A stretch of DNA of 53,999 nt from Pseudomonadota bacterium (GTDB lineage: Bacteria > Pseudomonadota > Gammaproteobacteria > Acidiferrobacterales > UBA6901): the NCBI GenBank assembly GCA_027364845.1, contig DAHXOO010000018.1:1-53999 (forward strand), in the 5' to 3' direction. Made by a program: the position numbers and the translations under genes. Positions 45,031-53,999 of this stretch are shown here, one piece after another. Below the pieces are notes generated by a model that saw only the letters and a list, made by a program, of their open reading frames with translations, was not told the origin of the DNA and searched no databases. How positions within the stretch are numbered: position 1 is the first letter of the stretch; every line of letters begins with the position of its first letter.

Positions 45031-46923
45031 ATGAGACAGGTGTACGATGCGTCCGCAATCGAGGTGCTCACTGGTCTCGAGCCGGTACGCAAGCGCCCGG
45101 GGATGTACACCGATACGCAGCGCCCGAACCACCTTGCGCAGGAAGTCATCGACAACTCGGTGGATGAGGCGATCGCGGGCCACGCGAAGCGCATAGACGT
45201 GGTGCTGCACAACGACGGTTCGATTGCCGTGTCGGACGATGGCCGCGGCATGCCGGTGGACCGGCACAAGGGTGAGGGTGTTTCGGGTGTGGAAGTGATC
45301 CTCACGCGACTGCATGCCGGCGGAAAGTTCTCGAACAAGAACTACGATTTTTCCGGCGGTTTGCACGGTGTCGGAGTGTCGGTGGTCAATGCTCTGTCCA
45401 AGAAGCTTGAGGTGTACGTCCGGCGCGCAGGCAAGGAACACAGGATGACGTTTGCCGACGGCCAGAAGACCACGGAGCTGAAGGTGATCGGGTCGGTGGG
45501 CGCACGCACGACTGGCACCACCGTGCGTTTCTGGCCGGACGAGAGATTTTTCGACAGTCCGAAGTTCCACGTGCCGAAGCTCAAGCACGTGTTGCGCGCC
45601 AAGGCAGTGCTGTGTCCGGGACTGAGGATCACGTTTTCCGACGAGTCCGATCCCAAGAACAGCGAGGAATGGTATTACGAAGACGGACTGAGGGATTATC
45701 TGCTCAGCGAGTTAGGCGGGCATGAGCTCATTCCAGCCGATCCGTTCGTCGGCCGCTTCAAAGGCGACGATGCAGAGATCGACTGGGCGCTCGTTTGGGC
45801 TCCGGAAAGTGATGGGCCTTTGATGGAGAGCTATGTCAATCTGATTCCGACCCCGCAGGACGGAACACATGTGAACGGCTTCCGCCAGGGGCTGACCGAC
45901 GCGTTGCGCGAATTCTGTGAATTCCGCAACCTTTTACCGCGTGGTGTCAGACTGGCGCCCGAGGACGTCTGGGGACGGACCGCCTACGTGTTTGCGTGCA
46001 AGATACGCGACCCGCAATTCTCCGGACAGACCAAGGAGCGCTTGACCTCGCGCGAGGCGGCGGCCATCGTCGGCACCGTCGTCAAGGATGCCTTCGCCCA
46101 GTGGCTCATGCAGCACGTCGCCGACGCTCAGCGCATTGCCAACCTCGCGATTGATTCGGCGCAGGAGCGGCAGCGCACCGCAAAGAGGGTCGAACGCAAG
46201 AAAATTGGCAGCGGTCCGGCGCTGCCCGGGAAGCTCGCCGACTGCCTGTCCACGGACTTGGCCATGACCGAGCTTTTTCTCGTGGAGGGTGATTCTGCCG
46301 GAGGGTCAGCCAAACAGGCACGCGACAGATATTTTCAGGCGATCATGCCGCTGCGTGGCAAGATACTTAACACTTGGGAGGTGGACCCGGCGCAGGTTCT
46401 TGGTTCGCAGGAAGTGCACGATATCGCGGTGGCTCTCGGTGTGGATCCGGGGTCGAGTGACCTCGGCAGCCTGCGCTACGGCAAGGTTTGCATCCTGGCG
46501 GATGCTGACAGCGATGGAGCGCATATTGCGACGCTGCTGTGCGCGCTGTTCGTACGGCACTTCAAGCCTCTGGTGGCCGCCGGTCACGTGCACGTAGCCA
46601 TGCCGCCACTGTTCCGCGTCGATGTGGGTCAGTCAGTGTACTACGCGCTGGACGCGGACGAGCAGCGGCAGATTCTCGAACGCATCCAGAAGGAGAACCC
46701 GCGTGCGCGTCCCACCATCACGCGTTTCAAGGGCCTCGGTGAAATGAATCCTTCACAGCTGCGCGAGACGGTCATGGATCCGAACACCCGCAGGTTGGTG
46801 CAGCTGGAAATTAAAGCCGGCGACGATACCAACCGCATCATGGACATGATGCTCGCCAAGAAGCGTGCAGCCGACCGCAAGGAATGGCTGGAGAAGAACG
46901 GTAACAAAGCCGAAGTGACCTGA
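45031..46923 (+). CDS. parE: DNA topoisomerase IV subunit B ParE
   Basis: ParE is the ATPase subunit of topoisomerase IV, which unlinks daughter chromosomes. The 630-residue product equals the E. coli length and has RKRPGMYTDT, EVIDNSVDEAIAGHA, the ATP loop DDGRGMPVD, GGLHGVGVSVVNALS, the TOPRIM motif FLVEGDSAGGSAKQARDR and DADSDGAHIATLL. ATG 45031 gives MRQVYDASAIEVLTGLEPV; upstream in-frame codons are not homologous. A 46-codon frame from 44894 overlaps this start as ATGA. Confidence 0.96.
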   Translation: MRQVYDASAIEVLTGLEPVRKRPGMYTDTQRPNHLAQEVIDNSVDEAIAGHAKRIDVVLHNDGSIAVSDDGRGMPVDRHKGEGVSGVEVILTRLHAGGKFSNKNYDFSGGLHGVGVSVVNALSKKLEVYVRRAGKEHRMTFADGQKTTELKVIGSVGARTTGTTVRFWPDERFFDSPKFHVPKLKHVLRAKAVLCPGLRITFSDESDPKNSEEWYYEDGLRDYLLSELGGHELIPADPFVGRFKGDDAEIDWALVWAPESDGPLMESYVNLIPTPQDGTHVNGFRQGLTDALREFCEFRNLLPRGVRLAPEDVWGRTAYVFACKIRDPQFSGQTKERLTSREAAAIVGTVVKDAFAQWLMQHVADAQRIANLAIDSAQERQRTAKRVERKKIGSGPALPGKLADCLSTDLAMTELFLVEGDSAGGSAKQARDRYFQAIMPLRGKILNTWEVDPAQVLGSQEVHDIAVALGVDPGSSDLGSLRYGKVCILADADSDGAHIATLLCALFVRHFKPLVAAGHVHVAMPPLFRVDVGQSVYYALDADEQRQILERIQKENPRARPTITRFKGLGEMNPSQLRETVMDPNTRRLVQLEIKAGDDTNRIMDMMLAKKRAADRKEWLEKNGNKAEVT

Positions 46924-47077
46924 GCGGCAAGCCGGCTTCCCATCGTCGCATGCGGGCCACACATAGCGGACGCGGACCGCGCCGGGTGTGTTGCATGCGC
47001 TTGCGCCAGGCCAGGTAACGGCACGGTTGCGGCGAAACTACTGTTTCCGACAATACCCAAACATGGCCAGGTAACGC

Positions 47078-49402
47078 ATGACCAAGAAAACATCCGGAAC
47101 GCCGCGCTCGCCGGAGAAACTTCGCCACAGGCGCGCTAAGGCCACCGCAATTGAAGCTCGGCCGCATATCGCGCCAGTGGAGCGGTTGCCGCTGGCCACA
47201 TTCACCGAGAAGGCCTATCTCGACTACTCGATGTATGTGGTGCTGGACCGGGCGTTGCCGAATATCGCCGAGGGACTGAAGCCGGTGCAGCGGCGAATAG
47301 TGTATGCGATGTCCGAGCTCGGCCTGTCGGCAGCCGCCAAGTACAAGAAGTCGGCGCGTACCGTCGGGGATGTTCTCGGCAAGTATCACCCGCACGGCGA
47401 CACCGCCTGCTATGAGGCAATGGTGCTCATGGCGCAGCCATTCAGCTACCGCTATCCGCTCATTGATGGCCAGGGAAACTGGGGCTCTCCGGACGATCCG
47501 AAGTCGTTTGCCGCCATGCGCTATACGGAGTCGCGTCTGACACCGTTTGCCCAGGTCCTGCTGTCTGAGCTGGAGCAGGGCACAGTCGAGTGGCAGCCGA
47601 ACTTCGACGGCACGCTGGAAGAGCCCAGGATCATGCCCGCGCGCCTGCCGCACGTACTGCTTAATGGCACGACCGGCATCGCTGTCGGCATGGCCACAGA
47701 CATTCCGCCACACAATGTCCGTGAAGTGGCGGCCGCCTGCGTTCGACTGCTGGAGAAGCCGGATTCGACCACGGGCGAGCTGATGAAGCATATCCAGGGT
47801 CCGGACTATCCTACTGAAGCCGAGATCATCACGCCGAAAGCCGAGATCCGGGCCATGTACAACAGTGGCGGCGGCTCGATTAGAGCGCGAGCCAAGTGGC
47901 AGCGCGAAGACGGCGATATTGTCATCAGCACCCTGCCGTACCAGGTTTCTCCGGCCAAGGTCCTGGAACAGATTGCGCAGCAGATGCAGCAGAAGAAGTT
48001 GCCCATGGTCGAAGACCTGCGGGACGAGTCCGACCATGAAAATCCCACGCGGCTCGTGATTGTGCCGCGCAGCGGGCGGGTGGACCCGGTTGAGCTGATG
48101 GACCACCTGTTCGCCACCACCGATCTGGAGCGCTCGTACCGCGTGAACCTCAACATGATCGGTCTCGATGGCCGGCCGCGCGTGTTCAGTCTCAAGGATC
48201 TGCTGAGCGAGTGGCTGACGTTCCGCATCGGGACCGTGCGTCGCCGCCTGCAGCACCGCCTGGACAAGGTAACAGCCCGCCTTCACATTCTGGACGGCCT
48301 ACTGGTCGCCTACCTCAATATCGACGAGGTCATCCGCATCATCCGTGCCGAAGACGAGCCCAGGCCGGTGTTGATGAAGCGTTTCAGACTATCGGAAATC
48401 CAAGCTGAGGCCATCCTCGAGACCCGGCTGCGCCACCTCGCCAAGCTCGAAGAGATGAAGATCCGTGGCGAGCAAAAGGAGCTCAAGAAGGAGCGCGAGG
48501 AGATCGAGTCGTTTCTCAAGTCGAATCAAAAGCTCAGGGACAAGGTGCGGGATGAGATCATCGCCGACGCCGAGGAGTTCGGCGACCCGCGTCGCTCGCC
48601 GCTGGTCGAGCGCAGCGAGGCCAAGGCCATCGATGTGGCACAGCTGTTGCCGACCGAACTCATCACCGTGGTGTTTTCCGAAAAGGGATGGGTGCGAGCT
48701 GCCAAGGGTCACGAGGTCGATGCCCGTGCGCTCGACTACAAGACCGGGGACCGCTTCCTGCAGGCAGCGCGTGGCAAGAGTAATCAGATTGTGGTGTTTC
48801 TCGATTCGACCGGACGCTCGTACACGCTTCCAGCGCACAAGCTGCCGTCGGCGCGTGGCCACGGAGAGCCTCTGGCATCGAGTCTGAATCCCCCGCCGGG
48901 CGTCACTTGGGCGGGTGTAATGATGGGAGCGCTGGAGGATCCTTATCTGATCGCATCGGATGCTGGCTACGGCTTCGTCTGCAAGCTAGGTGATCTGGTC
49001 ACCGACCGCCGTGCCGGCAAGGCGGTACTCCGGGTACCCAAGGGGTCAAGGGCGTTGCCGCCGCAGCGTGTCGTCGATGCGGAAAACGACTGGCTCGCGG
49101 CAGTCACCAACAAGGGAAATATTCTGGTGTTTCTGGTGGCCGAGTTGCCGCGAATGGAGAAGGGTAAGGGCGAGAAGATACTCCACATCCCTGGACCGCG
49201 AGTTGCCAAACGCGAGGAGTATCTCGCAGGCATCGCCGTATTTCAGGAAGGTCAGGCGCTGGTATTGCGTACTGGCAAGGGAGAACTGGTGCTGCGCCCT
49301 GGCAAGGACATCGATCAATATGTCGGCGAACGCGCGTTGCGTGGGAGTCGGCTGCCGCGCGGACACCAGGAAGTCACGGAGATCGAAACCCAGGCCGTTT
49401 GA
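47078..49402 (+). CDS. parC: DNA topoisomerase IV subunit A ParC
   Basis: ParC is the DNA-cleaving subunit of topoisomerase IV. The 774-residue product has [15 protein letters not shown], the quinolone-resistance region [15 protein letters not shown], and the catalytic tyrosine Y149 in [10 protein letters not shown]. The position equal to E. coli S80 is T109, while the E84 equivalent is kept (E113). A coiled-coil gate segment lies near 440-500 and a beta-pinwheel C-terminal domain from about 520. The N-terminal extension of about 30 basic residues is longer than in E. coli. It follows parE by 154 bases. Confidence 0.96.
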   Translation: MTKKTSGTPRSPEKLRHRRAKATAIEARPHIAPVERLPLATFTEKAYLDYSMYVVLDRALPNIAEGLKPVQRRIVYAMSELGLSAAAKYKKSARTVGDVLGKYHPHGDTACYEAMVLMAQPFSYRYPLIDGQGNWGSPDDPKSFAAMRYTESRLTPFAQVLLSELEQGTVEWQPNFDGTLEEPRIMPARLPHVLLNGTTGIAVGMATDIPPHNVREVAAACVRLLEKPDSTTGELMKHIQGPDYPTEAEIITPKAEIRAMYNSGGGSIRARAKWQREDGDIVISTLPYQVSPAKVLEQIAQQMQQKKLPMVEDLRDESDHENPTRLVIVPRSGRVDPVELMDHLFATTDLERSYRVNLNMIGLDGRPRVFSLKDLLSEWLTFRIGTVRRRLQHRLDKVTARLHILDGLLVAYLNIDEVIRIIRAEDEPRPVLMKRFRLSEIQAEAILETRLRHLAKLEEMKIRGEQKELKKEREEIESFLKSNQKLRDKVRDEIIADAEEFGDPRRSPLVERSEAKAIDVAQLLPTELITVVFSEKGWVRAAKGHEVDARALDYKTGDRFLQAARGKSNQIVVFLDSTGRSYTLPAHKLPSARGHGEPLASSLNPPPGVTWAGVMMGALEDPYLIASDAGYGFVCKLGDLVTDRRAGKAVLRVPKGSRALPPQRVVDAENDWLAAVTNKGNILVFLVAELPRMEKGKGEKILHIPGPRVAKREEYLAGIAVFQEGQALVLRTGKGELVLRPGKDIDQYVGERALRGSRLPRGHQEVTEIETQAV

Positions 49403-49586
49403 GGTATTTTTCGGCCGCGCCGTCGCGGATGCGTCGAAATCCGCGAACTGTCCGGACTGAGAGTGACTGTCACATGCGCCAGGATGAGATTGCGCTTGCG
49501 CCCGGATGGCCACTACTGCAGTTGCACGTGGAAGCTAGGCTGCATTGTCCGGGTACGGCGAAGAATGCGTGTAAAATACGTCGCCT

Positions 49587-50366
49587 ATGCGAATAGCAGC
49601 GATCATTGAATACGACGGCTCAGGTTTTTGCGGCTGGCAGCGGCAGGAAGGCGCACGCACCGTCCAGGGATGCATGGAAGAGGCGCTTGGGAGAGTTGCG
49701 AACGAAACGGTTCGCGCAACCGTCGCCGGGCGCACAGATGCCGGTGTCCATGCCTGCGCGCAGGTGGTTCACTTCGATTCAAACGCGGTGCGTGCCGGCT
49801 ACGCGTGGCTGCGCGGGACCAACAGCAATCTACCCCCGGAAATCGCGCTCCTTTGGGCCGGGGAGGTTGCGCCAGATTTCAATGCGCGCTTCTCCGCAAC
49901 CGGGCGCGAATACCGGTATGTGATACTAAACCGCGGCATTCGGCCGAGCTTTCTCGCCCGGCGCGTGACTCACGAATATCGGCCGCTCGACGTGGCGTGC
50001 ATGCGGGCAGCTGCGCAGCAGCTCATCGGCACCCACGATTTTTCTTCTTACCGGGCTGTCCAGTGCCAGGCAAAGAGTCCGGTGCGGGAACTGCGGCGTC
50101 TCGACATCGAGCGCCGCGACGATCTCGTGATCATGACTGTGGCGGCGAACGCCTTTCTTCACCATATGGTACGAAATATTGCCGGCGTGCTCATGGCCAT
50201 AGGTGCCGGCGAGAGGCCCATGCAATGGGCGCGCGCAGTGCTCGATGCGCGCGACCGCACCGTCGGCGGCATTACCGCCTCCGCCGATGGCCTATACCTG
50301 ACGGCAGTAGAATATCCGGTACACTTCGGAATCCCCCGGCTTCCGCCGGTCTCTGGCCTCTGGTAA
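49587..50366 (+). CDS. truA: tRNA pseudouridine(38-40) synthase TruA
   Basis: TruA makes pseudouridine at positions 38-40 of many tRNAs. The 259-residue product has IIEYDGSGFCGWQRQ, the catalytic D51 in AGRTDAGVHACAQVVHF, and FLHHMVRNIAGVLMAIG near the C-terminus. It is the first gene of a truA-trpF-trpB-trpA-accD-folC run typical of gammaproteobacteria; the 184 bases before it hold no recognisable gene. A TAAAAT at 49572-49577 is a possible -10. Confidence 0.96.
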   Translation: MRIAAIIEYDGSGFCGWQRQEGARTVQGCMEEALGRVANETVRATVAGRTDAGVHACAQVVHFDSNAVRAGYAWLRGTNSNLPPEIALLWAGEVAPDFNARFSATGREYRYVILNRGIRPSFLARRVTHEYRPLDVACMRAAAQQLIGTHDFSSYRAVQCQAKSPVRELRRLDIERRDDLVIMTVAANAFLHHMVRNIAGVLMAIGAGERPMQWARAVLDARDRTVGGITASADGLYLTAVEYPVHFGIPRLPPVSGLW

Positions 50367-50391
50367 GCTGATTTGTCCAGTCTGGATAAGC

Positions 50392-51024
50392 ATGCGTACA
50401 CGCGTAAAGATCTGTGGGATCACCCGTATCGAGGACGCCTTAGCGGCGGCTGATGCCGGCGCGGACGCGATCGGATTCGTCTTCGAGGAACGGAGCCCGA
50501 GATTTATTGAGCCGCAGCGGGCGCGAGCCATTGCGCTTGCCCTGCCCCCGTTTCTGAGCATCGTTGGATTGTTCGTGGATGCGTCGGCGGAGCGTATCCG
50601 CCAGGTGCTCACGGCGGTGCCCTTGGACTTGCTACAATTTCACGGCCAGGAGGATCCGGAGCAGTGTCGGCAGTACGGGCGGCCATATCTCAAGGCGGTC
50701 CATATGCGAGACGGTTCGGAGCCGCAACGCGCGCTGCGGCTCTACCAAGATGCAGCGGGGCTAGTCTTTGACGCCTACAGCCCGGAAGTGGCTGGCGGTG
50801 GTGGTCGCCGCTTCGACTGGCGGTGGTTGCCGCAAGGGGTCGGCCGGCGCCTGATTCTGGCCGGTGGTCTGACCCCGGAGAATGTCGCCGAGGCCATCCT
50901 GGAGGTCCGGCCGTTCGCTGTGGACGTGAGCAGCGGGGTGGAACGCAGCAAGGGTGTCAAGGATGCGACCAGGATCGACGCATTCATGCGCAGTGTCACG
51001 ATAGCCTCAGGTGGAGCACATTAA
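50392..51024 (+). CDS. trpF: Phosphoribosylanthranilate isomerase TrpF
   Basis: TrpF converts phosphoribosylanthranilate to CdRP in tryptophan synthesis. The 210-residue TIM barrel begins [17 protein letters not shown] with the catalytic cysteine and ends with [14 protein letters not shown], where the aspartate is the acid partner; [10 protein letters not shown] is the phosphate loop. It starts 25 bases after truA and is followed at once by trpB. No trp attenuator was recognised upstream. Confidence 0.96.
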   Translation: MRTRVKICGITRIEDALAAADAGADAIGFVFEERSPRFIEPQRARAIALALPPFLSIVGLFVDASAERIRQVLTAVPLDLLQFHGQEDPEQCRQYGRPYLKAVHMRDGSEPQRALRLYQDAAGLVFDAYSPEVAGGGGRRFDWRWLPQGVGRRLILAGGLTPENVAEAILEVRPFAVDVSSGVERSKGVKDATRIDAFMRSVTIASGGAH

Positions 51025-51025
51025 C

Positions 51026-52222
51026 ATGGGTTATGCATTGCCCGACGAAGGTGGGCACTTTGGAAGGTACGGTGGACGGTTCGTATCGGAAACGTTGATG
51101 CGGCCTTTGCTCGAACTTCAAGCCGCCTATGAGCGTTTGCGTCAGGACAGCGCGTTCCAGGAGGAATTCAGTGAAGACCTGCGCCTCTACGTCGGACGCC
51201 CGTCGCCGCTGTATCCGGCGCGGCGTCTTACGGAGAGATTCGGCGGAGCACGCGTATACTTGAAACGCGAAGACCTCAATCACACCGGTGCGCATAAGAT
51301 CAACAACACTGTGGGTCAGGCGCTGCTGGCCAAGCGCATGGGCAAGACGCGCGTCATTGCCGAGACCGGCGCCGGACAGCATGGCGTTGCCACGGCCTCC
51401 GTTGCTGCGCGGCTTGGCCTTGATTGTGTCGTCTACATGGGTTCCGAGGATATTCAACGCCAGGCCATCAATGTGTACCGCATGAAGTTGCTCGGCGCGA
51501 AGGTCGTGCCGGTGACTTCGGGTTCCCGCACCCTTAAGGACGCGTTGAACGAAGCGATGCGGGACTGGGTCACGAATATCGAGGATACGTTCTACATAAT
51601 TGGAACCGTTGCCGGTCCTCATCCTTATCCGGCCATGGTGCGTGATTTCCAGGCTGTGATCGGAAAAGAGGTGCGTTACCAGATCATGGAATTCGAGGGG
51701 CGATTGCCGGACGCCCTGGTCGCCTGTGTTGGCGGTGGGTCTAACGCCATGGGCCTGTTCTATCCATTCCTCGACGACCCAGCAGTTGCGCTGATTGGTG
51801 TCGAGGCCGCGGGCAAGGGACTCGCCACCGGGCGACATGCGGCACCGCTGTCCGCCGGGCGACCTGGAGTCCTGCACGGCAATCGTACCTATCTGATGGA
51901 AACGGACGATGGCCAGATCATTGAGACCCATTCGATTTCCGCTGGCCTCGATTATCCCGGGGTCGGCCCGGAACATGCCTGGCTCAAGGATTCAGGGCGC
52001 GCACGATACGTGGCGGTGACCGATGACGAAGCCATAGAGGCATTCCACCTGCTCACACGTGTGGAGGGCATCATGCCGGCCCTGGAATCGAGCCATGCCA
52101 TCGCCTATTCCGGCAGACTCGCGCGCGAGCTGGGTCGGGATGCGTGCATAGTCGTCAACCTGTCCGGGCGCGGTGACAAAGATGTGCACACGATTGCTGC
52201 GCGCGAGGGCATCTCCCTGTGA
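51026..52222 (+). CDS. trpB: Tryptophan synthase beta subunit TrpB
   Basis: TrpB condenses indole with serine using PLP. The 398-residue product has [17 protein letters not shown], the PLP lysine K91 in [25 protein letters not shown] and the phosphate loop [13 protein letters not shown] 51026 has GGAG 9 bases upstream, inside the end of trpF; an in-frame GTG at 51011 is less likely. A GTGA overlap joins it to trpA, matching the need for equal amounts of the two subunits. Confidence 0.96.
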   Translation: MGYALPDEGGHFGRYGGRFVSETLMRPLLELQAAYERLRQDSAFQEEFSEDLRLYVGRPSPLYPARRLTERFGGARVYLKREDLNHTGAHKINNTVGQALLAKRMGKTRVIAETGAGQHGVATASVAARLGLDCVVYMGSEDIQRQAINVYRMKLLGAKVVPVTSGSRTLKDALNEAMRDWVTNIEDTFYIIGTVAGPHPYPAMVRDFQAVIGKEVRYQIMEFEGRLPDALVACVGGGSNAMGLFYPFLDDPAVALIGVEAAGKGLATGRHAAPLSAGRPGVLHGNRTYLMETDDGQIIETHSISAGLDYPGVGPEHAWLKDSGRARYVAVTDDEAIEAFHLLTRVEGIMPALESSHAIAYSGRLARELGRDACIVVNLSGRGDKDVHTIAAREGISL

Positions 52223-53061
52223 CAAGCCGGCTGGCAGATCGGTTCAAGGCTCTGAAGACCCAAGGTCGGACGGCTCTTATCCCTTTTATTACCGCTGGCG
52301 ATCCGGAGCCGAGAATTACAGTGCCGCTTATGCATGCCCTGGTGGAGGCCGGCGCCGACGTAATCGAGCTCGGTGTTCCGTTTTCCGATCCCATGGCCGA
52401 TGGCCCGGTGATCCAGAAGGCGAGCGAGCGTGCTCTGGCGCATCACGTGAGTCTGACGGGTGTTCTGGCCATGGTGCGCGATTTTCGTGCCCAAGACCCG
52501 CACACCCCGGTGGTGCTGATGGGCTATCTCAACCCGGTCGAGGTCATGGGCTACGATCGCTTCGCAGCCAGCGCCCATGAGGTCGGGGTGGATGGGGCTG
52601 TAACCGTGGACCTTCCGCCGGAAGAGGGTCAGGAACTGATTGCTGCACTCAGATCGCATGCCATCGATCCGGTATTTCTCCTGGCGCCAACAAGCGATAG
52701 CGAGCGCATACGGCGGATTGTGCAGTCAGCGGGCGGGTTCGTCTATTACGTCTCACTGCGCGGTGTTACCGGGGCGGCCAATTTCGACCTGACCGAGGTC
52801 GTGCAAAAGCTGCGGCTGATCCGTGCGCAGACACATCTGCCGGTTGGTGTGGGGTTTGGTATTAACAGCGCCGAAATGGCTGCGAAAGTCGCCAATGTCG
52901 CCGATGCCGTGATTGTCGGCAGTGCCTTGGTAGGGCGCATCGCCGCGCTTGCATCGCAGCCGCAGCGCATTGTGGCAGAGGCGGCGGCGTTTATCGGGCA
53001 GTTGCGTGCAGCGATGGACAACGCGACCGCTTCCGCAACGGTATCGGGGGTGCGGCGATGA
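52219..53061 (+). CDS. trpA: Tryptophan synthase alpha subunit TrpA
   Basis: TrpA releases indole from indole-3-glycerol phosphate and passes it to TrpB. The 280-residue TIM barrel has the catalytic E50 and D61 in [38 protein letters not shown] and the phosphate loop [13 protein letters not shown] start at 52219 overlaps trpB; the stop overlaps accD as ATGA. Confidence 0.96.
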   Translation: MTSRLADRFKALKTQGRTALIPFITAGDPEPRITVPLMHALVEAGADVIELGVPFSDPMADGPVIQKASERALAHHVSLTGVLAMVRDFRAQDPHTPVVLMGYLNPVEVMGYDRFAASAHEVGVDGAVTVDLPPEEGQELIAALRSHAIDPVFLLAPTSDSERIRRIVQSAGGFVYYVSLRGVTGAANFDLTEVVQKLRLIRAQTHLPVGVGFGINSAEMAAKVANVADAVIVGSALVGRIAALASQPQRIVAEAAAFIGQLRAAMDNATASATVSGVRR

Positions 53062-53936
53062 GCTGGTTCGACAAGCTACTGCCGCCCAAGATAAAAAGTC
53101 GCAGCGTCGGTAAGAAGGCCGTGCCCGAGGGCCTGTGGCGCAAATGCCCTGGCTGCAATGGGGTGCTTTACGGTGCCGAGATCGAGAGCAACATGGACGT
53201 TTGTCCGAAGTGCGATTATCACATGCGTATCGGCGCGCGCCGAAGGCTCGATCTGATCCTGGACAAGGATCCACGCATTGAAATCGGGACGAACCTGCAT
53301 CCTGTCGATGCGCTGAAGTTCAAGGACAGCAGGCGTTACAGAGATCGTCTGGACGAGGCGCAGAACGCAACTGGCGAGCAGGATGCTCTGGTGGTGATGC
53401 AAGGTCGGCTGCTAGGCGCACCGCTTGTGGTGGCTGCATTCGAATTCAGTTTCATGGGTGGTTCCATGGGTTCGGTGGTCGGCGAACGCTTCGTACGGGG
53501 CGTCAATGCCTGCGTTGAACACGGCATTCCGTTGGTCTGTTTCTCGTCAAGCGGCGGCGCGCGCATGCAGGAGGCGCTGCTTTCGCTCATGCAGATGGCC
53601 AAGACTAGCGCGGCGCTCACCCGTATGGGTGCGCACGGACTGCCCTATATATCGGTGCTGACCGACCCGACCATGGGTGGAGTCTCCGCGAGCTTCGCAA
53701 TGCTGGGGGACATCATTATTGCCGAACCCAAGGCGCTGATCGGGTTTGCTGGGCCGCGCGTGATCGAACAGACTGTGCGCGAGACGTTGCCGGCGGGATT
53801 TCAGCGCTCCGAGTTTTTGCTCGACCACGGTGCCATTGACATGATCGTCGACCGGCGTGAAATGCGCGACAGGCTCTCTCTACTTTTGTCGCTGTTCATG
53901 GACGCGAGGTCGAAGAGCCAGTCCACGGCGGCGTGA
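53058..53936 (+). CDS. accD: Acetyl-CoA carboxylase carboxyltransferase beta subunit AccD
   Basis: AccD, with AccA, transfers the carboxyl group from biotin to acetyl-CoA in the first step of fatty acid synthesis. The 292-residue product has an N-terminal zinc ribbon with C30, C33, C49 and C52, then the crotonase-like core with [50 protein letters not shown] and [13 protein letters not shown]. Overlaps trpA and folC by 4 bases each. Confidence 0.97.
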   Translation: MSWFDKLLPPKIKSRSVGKKAVPEGLWRKCPGCNGVLYGAEIESNMDVCPKCDYHMRIGARRRLDLILDKDPRIEIGTNLHPVDALKFKDSRRYRDRLDEAQNATGEQDALVVMQGRLLGAPLVVAAFEFSFMGGSMGSVVGERFVRGVNACVEHGIPLVCFSSSGGARMQEALLSLMQMAKTSAALTRMGAHGLPYISVLTDPTMGGVSASFAMLGDIIIAEPKALIGFAGPRVIEQTVRETLPAGFQRSEFLLDHGAIDMIVDRREMRDRLSLLLSLFMDARSKSQSTAA

Positions 53937-53999
53937 ATCCCGGTTCCCGGTCACCGGATTCCTTGGCCCACTGGCTTGCGTGGATGGAGACGCTCCATC
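53933..53999 (+). CDS. folC: Folylpolyglutamate/dihydrofolate synthase FolC, 5' end
   Basis: Only the first 22 codons are in the window. GTG 53933 overlaps the accD stop as GTGA, and the peptide contains [13 protein letters not shown], matching the usual FolC start (a tryptophan-rich first helix). FolC follows accD in most gammaproteobacteria, which supports the call. Confidence 0.7.
   Translation, partial: MNPGSRSPDSLAHWLAWMETLH

Noticed and set aside
49403-49586. Short frame before truA as a small gene
   Set aside because: No conserved motif and no ribosome binding site; 184 bases of apparent spacer.

Overview
The window looks like a chromosomal segment of a GC-rich gammaproteobacterium. 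The evidence is gene order: fur/bamE divergent; ratAB next to smpB-ssrA; rsmI divergent from lpoA and followed by rnpB and a full mra/dcw cluster ending in lpxC and secA; pilBCD-coaE; truA-trpFBA-accD-folC. A meso-diaminopimelate type MurE, an Lpx pathway gene and LpoA show a Gram-negative envelope. I cannot name the species; sulfur- or iron-oxidising gamma lineages are an informal guess.

Layout. 1-5430: 3' part of recN, an ArgA-like acetyltransferase, fur (minus), bamE (plus), ratB-ratA-NSS transporter (minus, overlapping) and smpB. 5546-5900: tmRNA. 5901-8689: a foreign scar downstream of ssrA, made of a tyrosine integrase with repeated arm-type sites and an ISAzo13-like insertion sequence. 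The IS abuts a diaA gene that has lost its 3' half. 8690-12380: diaA fragment, lpoA, rsmI, rnpB. 12569-31511: mra promoter, MraZ operator repeats, then mraZ-rsmH-ftsL-ftsI-murE-murF-mraY-murD-ftsW-murG-murC-murB-ftsQ-ftsA-ftsZ, lpxC and an M23 peptidase. Most dcw genes overlap by 1-8 bases. No ddl gene is present. 31637-36606: secA, argJ and a Nudix-ThiE fusion. 36628-41139 (minus): pilB-pilC-pilD-coaE. 41140-41953: 0.8 kb without a recognisable gene. 41954-44850: a four-gene cassette of rubrerythrin, a CCG-domain iron-sulfur protein, a stand-alone encapsulated-ferritin-like protein and DUF3501. 44856-53999: parE and parC, then truA-trpF-trpB-trpA-accD and the first codons of folC.

Most of the window is core cell-envelope, division, secretion, DNA topology and tryptophan/fatty-acid housekeeping. 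The most unusual system is the cassette at 41954-44850. A ferritin-like protein whose key residues match the encapsulated ferritins (EncFtn) sits there with neither an encapsulin gene nor a cargo-loading tail, between an eight-cysteine Fe-S/CCG protein and a protein of unknown function, behind a rubrerythrin. Together they suggest an iron or peroxide handling redox module. Other points worth attention are an NSS transporter with its substrate-site glycines replaced, the ssrA/IS/diaA scar, and leader structures before parE, lpxC and the rubrerythrin gene.
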